Assembly (NCBI GenBank): GCA_015493405.1
Contig: WGDF01000019.1
Coordinates: 1 to 8,593 of the forward strand
DNA length: 8,593 bases
Origin: Flavobacteriaceae bacterium
GTDB lineage: Bacteria; Bacteroidota; Bacteroidia; Flavobacteriales; Flavobacteriaceae
Reading direction: 5' to 3'
Position numbers and translations under genes: made by a program
The notes under the pieces: model-generated
Told to the model about the DNA's origin: nothing
The model's database searches: none
What the model saw: only the letters and a program-made list of their open reading frames with translations
Shown: piece by piece, positions 1 to 5,561 of the stretch
Layout of the letters: every line of letters begins with the position of its first letter
Numbering within the stretch: the first letter of the stretch is position 1

Positions 1-582
1 AATCGCTGCAATGTAACTATTAAAGACATCCGAGTGGATGATCCGTTAATCAGTGTTAATCCTGCTCATATTACACTTGGGGCAAACCAAGTAGATGATC
101 ATACATTCACCGGTACATATATCGTAACATTAGCTGATATTTCTCGTGGTTATGTTGAGAATACGGCTACGGCAACCGGCTATGATCCGGATAATAATGA
201 GGTTACCGACATATCTGACGATCCAACAAATTTTGCTGATGTCGATGTCGAAAATGATAACGAACCGGATGATCCAACCATTGTCCCGACACCGAATATT
301 CATGTTTATGACATATTGACGCCTAATGATGATGGTTTAAATGATCATTTTGAAATATTAGGTATCGAAAGTTTTCCGAAATCTGTCGTCAAAATATACA
401 GTCGTTGGGGTAATTTGGTTTTCCAAACCACCGGTTACAATAATACCAACAACTATTGGGATGGTTATGCTCAAGGAGATAAAACACATAAATTGCCGGT
501 TGGCGTTTATTATTATGTCATTGATTTGGGTATTCCGGATGTCGAAAATATTTTTACCGGTTCAGTTTATTTAAATAGATAA
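1..582 (+). CDS. C-terminal part of a T9SS type B cargo: DUF11/DUF7507-like repeat plus gliding-motility-associated C-terminal domain (5'-truncated)
   Basis: The reading frame is open from the first base, so the gene begins before the window; 193 residues and the stop are visible. A GTG at 34 is inside the frame and is not a credible start. Visible residues 1-85 look like the end of a DUF11/DUF7507-type beta-sandwich repeat, with the typical strings VENTATATGYDPD and TDISDDPTN. An acidic linker (about residues 80-97, NDNEPDDPT) follows. Residues 101-193 form a gliding-motility-associated C-terminal domain (TIGR04131/CHU_C, type B T9SS sorting signal): LTPNDDGLNDHFEI, KIYSRWGNLVF, YWDGYA, LPVGVYYYVID and FTGSVYLNR. 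The protein should cross the outer membrane through the T9SS and be exposed on or released from the cell. Full-length relatives are often very large repeat proteins or adhesins, but the visible part does not show a specific function. The next gene starts 10 bases later and is its likely secretion partner. Confidence 0.92.
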   Translation, partial: NRCNVTIKDIRVDDPLISVNPAHITLGANQVDDHTFTGTYIVTLADISRGYVENTATATGYDPDNNEVTDISDDPTNFADVDVENDNEPDDPTIVPTPNIHVYDILTPNDDGLNDHFEILGIESFPKSVVKIYSRWGNLVFQTTGYNNTNNYWDGYAQGDKTHKLPVGVYYYVIDLGIPDVENIFTGSVYLNR

Positions 583-592
583 GTTTTAAAAG

Positions 593-1513
593 ATGATTAT
601 GAAAAAGATATCATTTATCATATACATAATAAGTATATTATTTTTAAATTTTGATGCTGCATATGGTCAACAAGATGTGCAATTTTCTCAATATATGTAT
701 AATCCTATTGAAATAAATCCGGCATATGCCGGCACTAAAGAAGGCTTTATTATGACCGGCATGGTCAGAATGCAGTGGGTTGGTATTGATGATGCTCCTA
801 AATCACAAACCTTTTCAATTCATAGTCCCATACATAAAAATATGGGTCTGGGGTTTACCGCCACTAATGATAAAGCCGGGCCTTTACAACAAACCATGTT
901 TTATTGGGACTATTCTTATCAGATTGACATTGGCTTTGATTCCCGTTTGAGTTTCGGTTTAAATGCAGGCTTTCATATTATGAATTTGGATTTAACCAGT
1001 AGAGATGCCTATCATCCGGGCGATCCTGAAATATATAATATCAACAACCGGTTTTTACCCAATGTAGGCGTCGGCTTATATTTTTATACCTATAATTATT
1101 ATATCGGCATTTCCGCTCCCCGGTTGCTGGACCAAAATTTTAGCCCCCAATCTACCGGACAAGCCTTATTAGTTCGGCATTACTTTTTTATGGCCGGTTA
1201 TGTTTTTGATTTAGATGAAGTGGTTAAAGTGAAACCGAGTATTGTATTTAAATACACGCCCAATGCACCCATGTCCTTTGATTTTTCAATGAATTTATAC
1301 CATGAACGCTGGGGAATTGGATTTAGTTACCGCCATGAAGATGCCTTTGTCGGTTTGTTTCAATTATTTTTATCACAACAATTGTCTATTGGTTACTCGT
1401 ATGATTATACGCTATCCGATTTGCGCCACGATAGTTACGGGTCACACGAACTTATGCTGCGCTACGATTTTTCAAAAAGAACAGACCGTTGTCGGCCCGT
1501 TAAATATTTTTAA
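593..1513 (+). CDS. PorP/SprF-family type IX secretion system membrane protein
   Basis: This 306-residue protein has the PorP/SprF family (TIGR03519, PF11751) pattern from end to end. It opens with DVQFSQYMYNPIEINPAYAG just after the signal peptide, then QWVGIDDAPKSQTFSIHSPI, NMGLGFTATNDKAGP, repeated amphipathic beta-strands, and the family ending SHELMLRYDF. A Sec signal peptide covers about residues 1-25 (two Lys, then a hydrophobic stretch), with likely cleavage at AYG|QQ, leaving glutamine first. ATG codons lie at 593 and 599; the second (MKKISF) gives a cleaner signal peptide, so the start could be either. Family members are outer-membrane-associated T9SS components; SprF is needed to secrete the type B cargo SprB. 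The gene lies 10 bases after the type B cargo gene, so this is probably that cargo's cognate partner. I give no symbol because genomes carry many paralogues. A palindromic terminator follows directly. Confidence 0.93.
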   Translation: MIMKKISFIIYIISILFLNFDAAYGQQDVQFSQYMYNPIEINPAYAGTKEGFIMTGMVRMQWVGIDDAPKSQTFSIHSPIHKNMGLGFTATNDKAGPLQQTMFYWDYSYQIDIGFDSRLSFGLNAGFHIMNLDLTSRDAYHPGDPEIYNINNRFLPNVGVGLYFYTYNYYIGISAPRLLDQNFSPQSTGQALLVRHYFFMAGYVFDLDEVVKVKPSIVFKYTPNAPMSFDFSMNLYHERWGIGFSYRHEDAFVGLFQLFLSQQLSIGYSYDYTLSDLRHDSYGSHELMLRYDFSKRTDRCRPVKYF

Positions 1514-1518
1514 AATAA

Positions 1519-1552
1519 AAGGAGGCTTTTCAAAATTTTGAAAAGCCTCCTT
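1519..1552. terminator. Bidirectional palindromic terminator between convergent genes
   Basis: This is a perfect 34-bp palindrome: the core half GGAGGCTTTTCAAAA (1521-1535) is followed immediately by its reverse complement (1536-1550), and two more A/T pairs extend it on the outside. It starts 6 bases after the PorP/SprF stop codon and ends 20 bases before the ppa stop codon. On the minus strand the hairpin is followed by TTTTATTTT, a good T-tract for ppa. On the plus strand the tail (TTAATTTAG) is weaker. It therefore probably serves both transcripts. Confidence 0.85.
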
Positions 1553-1572
1553 AATTTAGTATATCATATAAA

Positions 1573-2247
1573 CTATTCTGAATGCAATAAACTACCTAAA
1601 TTGTTTAATTTATTCCGATAGTCTTTCATGGAACGTTTAATGACTTCTTGAGCTTCCTCAGCACCATAAGTAGCCGTAATCTCGACATTACTCGGATTCC
1701 CCGGTAAATCTTTATAAGTTAAAAAGTAATGTTTTAAGCGATCTACAATAATTTGGGGAAGTTCCGACACATCATCATAAATACCGAAAACAGCATCCCC
1801 TTCCAACACAGCAATAATTTTGTCATCTGCTTCATTCCCGTCAATCATTCTGAAACCACCAATAGGTTTTGATTTCATAATAATATCGCCATGAACGATT
1901 TCTTTTTCGGTCAAGACACAAATATCCAGGGGGTCTTTATCGCCAACAATATCTTTACGACCGGTTTTTTCATTGGCATAGTCCGCGACCAATTCCGCAC
2001 AATAAGTTTGTGGAATAAAACCATATAAAGTCGGCACGACATTGGAATATTTTTGTGGCCGGTCAATACGCAAATAACCACTTTCTTTATCTACTTCATA
2101 TTTGACGGTATCTGTAGGTACCATTTCTATAAAAGCTGTTAAACTTTTTGGCGCATCCGGCCCGATATTTATCCCATGCCAAGGGTGTGATTTGTAACGC
2201 AATCCCATCAGTTTACCAATCGGATCCATAATTCTGTTAATCGACAT
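1573..2247 (-). CDS. ppa: Inorganic pyrophosphatase, family I (soluble, Mg-dependent)
   Basis: This 224-residue cytoplasmic enzyme hydrolyses pyrophosphate to two phosphates, pulling biosynthetic reactions forward. Family I active-site residues are present by alignment from memory with the E. coli enzyme: E41, K49 and E51 (in VKYEVDKESG), R63, Y75, the metal-binding Asp triad D103/D105/D108 (GDKDPLDI), D136, D141, K143, and Y178-K179 (YKDLPGN). The signature box reads DKDPLD; lysine at its second position differs from the usual G, S, N or D. The protein is longer than E. coli Ppa (about 176 residues) through an N-terminal extension of about 20 residues and roughly 18 extra residues between Y75 and D103. 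That insert includes FIPQTY, like the FPQTW stretch of eukaryotic pyrophosphatases. The ATG at 2247 is supported by a canonical promoter about 25-50 bases upstream and by the short A/T-rich leader. It is convergent with PorP/SprF and divergent from fbaA. Confidence 0.95.
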   Translation of the reverse strand: MSINRIMDPIGKLMGLRYKSHPWHGINIGPDAPKSLTAFIEMVPTDTVKYEVDKESGYLRIDRPQKYSNVVPTLYGFIPQTYCAELVADYANEKTGRKDIVGDKDPLDICVLTEKEIVHGDIIMKSKPIGGFRMIDGNEADDKIIAVLEGDAVFGIYDDVSELPQIIVDRLKHYFLTYKDLPGNPSNVEITATYGAEEAQEVIKRSMKDYRNKLNNLGSLLHSE

Positions 2248-2270
2248 AAAAAGATTTTAAAATTAAAATG

Positions 2271-2299
2271 CAAAGTTATAAAAATTGCCTTAAAACCAA
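2271..2299 (-). promoter_or_regulatory. Bacteroidetes sigma-A-type promoter of ppa
   Basis: Read on the minus strand there is a perfect -7 box TAACTTTG (2278 down to 2271), matching TAnnTTTG, and a -33 TTG (2299 down to 2297), separated by 18 bases. The expected transcription start, a few bases after the box, gives a leader of roughly 17-20 bases before the ppa ATG at 2247. This is the clearest promoter in the window. Confidence 0.75.
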
Positions 2300-2352
2300 T
2301 TGATTAATTTATAAAAGATGCCGATAAAACAAAATGAAGTCAACTTAAGGGC

Positions 2353-2379
2353 TTGTTTTAAAAAAAATCAGTAATTTTA
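2353..2379 (+). promoter_or_regulatory. Probable promoter of the fbaA-accD operon
   Basis: A TTG at 2353-2355 lies 16 bases before TAATTTTA (2372-2379), which matches the Bacteroidetes -7 consensus TAnnTTTG except for the final base. The predicted transcript starts only about 12-15 bases before the fbaA ATG at 2399. The leader is A-rich with no Shine-Dalgarno site, as is usual in this phylum. Confidence 0.45.
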
Positions 2380-2398
2380 CACAACAAAAATTGAAATT

Positions 2399-3475
2399 AT
2401 GAAATTAAAACCCGGAATAGTCTACGGACAACAATTACAAGATTTATTTGCTTATGCTCAAGAAAAAGGTTTTGCCATACCGGCGGTTAATGTAACCGGA
2501 TCAGATACTATAAATGCAGCTTTGGAAACAGCTCGCGACATGAAAGCACCTGTCATTATCCAATTCTCTAATGGAGGCGCTCATTTTATAGCCGGAAAAG
2601 GTTTGCCAAATGATCATCAACAAGCTTCAATAGCCGGCGCCGTAGCCGGTGCTTTACATGTTCATGAACTCGCCGGATTGTATGGCGTACCGGTCATTAT
2701 CCATACGGATCATGCCGCTAAAAAATTGCTCCCTTGGATTGACGGCTTATTAACAGCAGGTGAAGAATTTTACAAAAAAAACGGGAAGCCCCTCTTCAGC
2801 TCACATATGTTAGATCTTTCCGAAGAACCATTAAAAGAAAATATCGAGATTAGTAAAAAATATCTTGAAAGAATGAAAAAATTGGATATGCACCTTGAGA
2901 TTGAGCTGGGAATTACAGGTGGCGAAGAAGATGGTGTTGATAATTCAGATGTCGATAATGCCAAACTATATACCCAACCCCAAGAAGTTGCCTATGCTTT
3001 TGAGGAACTCCGCAAAATCAGTCCTTATTTTACTATTGCAGCTTCCTTTGGTAATGTTCACGGTGTTTACAAACCCGGAAATGTAATGTTGCGACCTGAT
3101 ATCTTGAAAAATTCTCAAAAATATATAGCCGATAAATTCAATACAAAAGACCAACAACCGGTTAATTTTGTGTTCCATGGCGGAAGTGGATCTGAATTAA
3201 ATGACATCAAAAATGCCATAACTTTCGGCGTAATCAAAATGAATATTGATACGGATACGCAATACGCTTTTACTGAAGGTGTCAGAGATTATTTTGAAAA
3301 ATACAGAGATTATTTAAAATCACAAATCGGAAATCCCGAAGGAGCCGATCTCCCCAATAAAAAATATTACGATCCCCGCAAATGGTTACGCGAAGGCGAA
3401 TTAACCTTCATCAAACGCTTGTCTCGTGCTTTTGAAGATCTAAACAATGTGAACACCATAACTATTGAAAAATAG
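2399..3475 (+). CDS. fbaA: Fructose-bisphosphate aldolase, class II (type A, FbaA-like)
   Basis: This 358-residue zinc-dependent enzyme reversibly cleaves fructose 1,6-bisphosphate to dihydroxyacetone phosphate and glyceraldehyde 3-phosphate (glycolysis and gluconeogenesis, cytoplasm). It is collinear with E. coli FbaA (about 359 residues). Visible landmarks are PAVNVTGSDTINAALETA, VIIQFSNGGAHFIAGKG, the class II signature YGVPVIIHTDHA with catalytic D104 and zinc ligand H105, and LLPWIDGLL. Also present are LEIELGITGGEEDGVDN (including the mobile-loop Glu pair 176-177), zinc ligands H221 (GNVHGVYKPGN) and H260 (FHGGSGS), and the phosphate/substrate-binding N282 (KMNIDTDTQ). The C terminus has NKKYYDPRKWLR. 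The ATG at 2399 fits the E. coli N terminus (KPGIVYG). accD follows after a 32-base gap with no promoter or terminator that I can see, so the two are probably cotranscribed. Confidence 0.97.
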   Translation: MKLKPGIVYGQQLQDLFAYAQEKGFAIPAVNVTGSDTINAALETARDMKAPVIIQFSNGGAHFIAGKGLPNDHQQASIAGAVAGALHVHELAGLYGVPVIIHTDHAAKKLLPWIDGLLTAGEEFYKKNGKPLFSSHMLDLSEEPLKENIEISKKYLERMKKLDMHLEIELGITGGEEDGVDNSDVDNAKLYTQPQEVAYAFEELRKISPYFTIAASFGNVHGVYKPGNVMLRPDILKNSQKYIADKFNTKDQQPVNFVFHGGSGSELNDIKNAITFGVIKMNIDTDTQYAFTEGVRDYFEKYRDYLKSQIGNPEGADLPNKKYYDPRKWLREGELTFIKRLSRAFEDLNNVNTITIEK

Positions 3476-3507
3476 TACTCATTCAATTAACTAAATAACA
3501 ACATATT

Positions 3508-4383
3508 ATGTCTTGGTTTAAAAGAAAGATAAAAGGTATTGTAACGCCAACCTCAGAGAAAAAAGATATACCCAAAGGCCTTTGGTATAAAACCCCTTCG
3601 GGTAAAATAGTCGATAAAGAAGTCTTAATTGAAAACTTATATGTCAGCCCTGAAGACGGTTATCATATGCGCATAGGGAGTGAAGAGTATTTCGAAATTC
3701 TCTTCGATGACCATCAATATAAAGAACTTTGGAAGGATATAAAATCCAAAGATCCACTCAAATTTGAAGACACCAAAAAATATACTGATCGCCTTAAAGC
3801 TGCCTATAAAAAAACAAAATTAAATGATGCTGTCCGTATTGGTATCGGAAAATCAAAAAATAAAGATTTGATTGTGGCCGCTATGGATTTTGCTTTTATC
3901 GGTGGTTCTATGGGTGCCGTAGTCGGAGAAAAAATAGCACGTGCTATGGACTATGCTACAGAACATAAAATACCTTTGGTAATGATTTCCAAATCCGGCG
4001 GCGCTCGTATGCAAGAAGCTGCCATATCACTGATGCAATTGGTTAAAACTTCGGCCGCAATTGCCCGTATGGGAAAAGCTAAAGTGCCTTATATTTCACT
4101 CTTAACTGATCCTACAACCGGTGGTACAACTGCATCTTTTGCTATGCTCGGTGACATTAATATTGCCGAACCCGGTGCTTTAATCGGTTTTGCCGGCCCT
4201 CGCGTCATCAAGGATACGACCGGAAAAGATTTACCTGAAGGTTTTCAAAGATCCGAATTTATTTTGGAACATGGCTTCTTGGATTTTATCAGTCATCGCC
4301 GCGATTTAAAAGATAATATCAATCTCTATATTGACTTGGTCTTAAACCAACCGGTTCGTGAACTGGTCAAAAAGGAAAACTAA
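3508..4383 (+). CDS. accD: Acetyl-CoA carboxylase carboxyltransferase, beta subunit, lacking the zinc-ribbon cysteines
   Basis: This 291-residue subunit, with AccA, transfers the carboxyl group from carboxybiotin on AccB to acetyl-CoA, giving malonyl-CoA for fatty-acid synthesis. The crotonase-fold core is intact: [15 protein letters not shown] (132-146), [13 protein letters not shown] (159-171), [19 protein letters not shown] (198-216) and [13 protein letters not shown] (222-234), covering the two glycine-rich oxyanion-hole segments. The N-terminal region normally carries a Cys4 zinc ribbon (CPxC...CPxC). Here the aligned stretch is [10 protein letters not shown]...[13 protein letters not shown]: the cysteine positions read Thr29, a deleted residue, Ser47 and Asp50. 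The whole protein contains no cysteine. The frame and the rest of the domain are intact, so this is not decay; I recall similar AccD proteins in flavobacteria. The gene is probably cotranscribed with fbaA and is followed by a hairpin. Confidence 0.96.
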   Translation: MSWFKRKIKGIVTPTSEKKDIPKGLWYKTPSGKIVDKEVLIENLYVSPEDGYHMRIGSEEYFEILFDDHQYKELWKDIKSKDPLKFEDTKKYTDRLKAAYKKTKLNDAVRIGIGKSKNKDLIVAAMDFAFIGGSMGAVVGEKIARAMDYATEHKIPLVMISKSGGARMQEAAISLMQLVKTSAAIARMGKAKVPYISLLTDPTTGGTTASFAMLGDINIAEPGALIGFAGPRVIKDTTGKDLPEGFQRSEFILEHGFLDFISHRRDLKDNINLYIDLVLNQPVRELVKKEN

Positions 4384-4407
4384 TACCATATCATTCATCC
4401 ATCTATA

Positions 4408-4443
4408 AAACTTTCCAAAGGACTTTTAACTTTTGGAAAGTTT
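4408..4443 (+). terminator. Hairpin after accD, immediately before the cyclotransferase gene
   Basis: AAACTTTCCAAA (4408-4419) pairs perfectly with TTTGGAAAGTTT (4432-4443) around a 12-base loop, within which a further AG/CT pairing is possible. It lies 25 bases after the accD stop codon and only 18 bases before the next ATG. The tail (GGTTTAAAAT) has no real T-tract, so termination may be partial. It could also act as an attenuator or an mRNA-processing structure. Confidence 0.5.
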
Positions 4444-4461
4444 GGTTTAAAATACCCCAAA

Positions 4462-5487
4462 ATGAAACACTTCGGCCTAATCTTATTCTTTGCATTAATG
4501 TTATCTGCTTGCCAAAAAGAGGTTAAAATACGTATTAATCTACCCGAAAAACCACAGCAAGATAAAGCGATAAAAGTTCAAATTAACAACTTAAATCATT
4601 CGACTATTGATAAAATTATCATTTCTGTTGATGGACAACAATTGCAAGAAATCCCTTATAAAGATCAATTTGAAATAACTTTAAATCAAAATTTTAAATT
4701 GGGACAACACCAATTGAAATTCGATTTTAATCAAGCCGGAAAAACGCTTAAATCTATTGAAAAAACCATCGAACTCTATGCCGGTATTGCCCCCAAGGTA
4801 CTTTCTTACAAATTAATTCATACCTATCCTCACGATATCGATGCCTTTACGCAAGGCCTTGAGTTCTATAAAGACACACTCTATGAAGGCACCGGATTGC
4901 ATGGCAGCTCCAGTTTGCGCAAAACCGATTATAAAACCGGAAAAATTTATAAGAAAATTGATTTGGATCGCCGATATTTCGGTGAAGGCATCAGTGTCCT
5001 TAACCATAAAGTTTACCAACTGACTTGGCAAAGCGGCATCGGATTTATTTACAATACCAATCTGGAAAAAACAGGTGAATTCAAATACCATCAAAGTAAA
5101 GAAGGTTGGGGTTTGTGCAACGATGGTCAAGTTTTATATAAATCTGACGGTACTGAAAAAATATGGCAACTCGATCCCAAAACTTTAGCTGAAAAAGATT
5201 TTATCAATGTTTACACCAACCGGCATAAAATAATTAGAATAAATGAATTGGAATGGGTCGATGGTAAAATCTATACCAATATTTGGCAAAAAAATGCTTT
5301 AGCAATTATCAATCCGAAAACCGGTGCTGTCGAAGGAATTATCAATTTAGCCGACTTACATCAAAAAGTAACCCAACACCCGCAATTAGATGTGCTCAAT
5401 GGTATTGCTTATGACAAAAAAACAGGTCATTTATTCGTCACCGGAAAAAAATGGGATAAAATGTTCGAAATACAAATTATGCCTTAA
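4462..5487 (+). CDS. Glutaminyl-peptide cyclotransferase (plant/bacterial beta-propeller type), lipoprotein
   Basis: This 341-residue lipoprotein converts N-terminal glutamine of exported proteins to pyroglutamate. The signal peptide ends in a lipobox LSAC with the lipidated cysteine at C17. Residues about 20-108 look like an extra beta-sandwich (Ig-like) domain. Residues about 112-340 are the five-bladed propeller of the glutamine cyclotransferase family (PF05096). Active-site positions recalled from the papaya enzyme fall at matching spacing: F129 and Q131 (FTQGL), F173 and catalytic E175 (YFGEGI), W189, W216 (EGWGL), N261 (NELEW) and W275. LNGIAYD (312-318) and FVTGKKWDKMFEI follow. Location is the periplasm or outer membrane, anchored by lipid. 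Two other proteins in this window are predicted to start with glutamine after signal cleavage. No clear promoter is visible in the 78-base gap after accD; a poor TAnnTTTG-like match (TAACTTTT, 4427-4434) overlaps the hairpin. Confidence 0.93.
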   Translation: MKHFGLILFFALMLSACQKEVKIRINLPEKPQQDKAIKVQINNLNHSTIDKIIISVDGQQLQEIPYKDQFEITLNQNFKLGQHQLKFDFNQAGKTLKSIEKTIELYAGIAPKVLSYKLIHTYPHDIDAFTQGLEFYKDTLYEGTGLHGSSSLRKTDYKTGKIYKKIDLDRRYFGEGISVLNHKVYQLTWQSGIGFIYNTNLEKTGEFKYHQSKEGWGLCNDGQVLYKSDGTEKIWQLDPKTLAEKDFINVYTNRHKIIRINELEWVDGKIYTNIWQKNALAIINPKTGAVEGIINLADLHQKVTQHPQLDVLNGIAYDKKTGHLFVTGKKWDKMFEIQIMP

Positions 5488-5500
5488 TTATGGTTAAAAA

Positions 5501-5533
5501 AGAGACTGCCATCGTTAATATATGACAGTCTCT
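5501..5533 (-). terminator. Terminator hairpin between the cyclotransferase and T9SS cargo genes
   Basis: AGAGACTG (5501-5508) pairs with CAGTCTCT (5526-5533); after one C/A mismatch, CAT/ATG continues the stem. On the minus strand the stem is followed directly by a run of T (complement of 5496-5500), as expected of an intrinsic terminator for the cargo gene ending at 5562. On the plus strand the tail (CCCTAACTA) has no T-tract, so its use by the cyclotransferase transcript is less certain, though it lies only 13 bases after that gene's stop codon. Confidence 0.75.
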
Positions 5534-5561
5534 CCCTAACTACTAACCTAAATTAACAAAA

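Noticed and set aside
34..36. GTG as a possible start codon for the first gene
   Set aside because: The frame is open from base 1 and the sequence before GTG (CNVTIKDIRV) continues the same beta-repeat, so the gene is truncated by the window edge.
1518..1525. AAAGGAGG, a textbook Shine-Dalgarno-like sequence
   Set aside because: It is one arm of the terminator palindrome, no start codon with a gene follows, and this phylum rarely uses such sites.
1302..1541. 79-codon open frame on the plus strand overlapping the end of the PorP/SprF gene
   Set aside because: It lies out of frame inside a well-matched family gene and runs into the terminator palindrome; its translation has no recognisable features.
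2770..3178. Three short open frames (2770-2964 minus, 2895-3086 plus, 2966-3178 minus) inside fbaA
   Set aside because: They overlap strongly conserved aldolase sequence and look like chance openings; no family match.
4813..5130. 105-codon open frame on the minus strand inside the cyclotransferase gene
   Set aside because: It is antisense to the part of the propeller carrying conserved active-site residues, has no promoter or recognisable motif, and is best seen as a shadow of the real gene.
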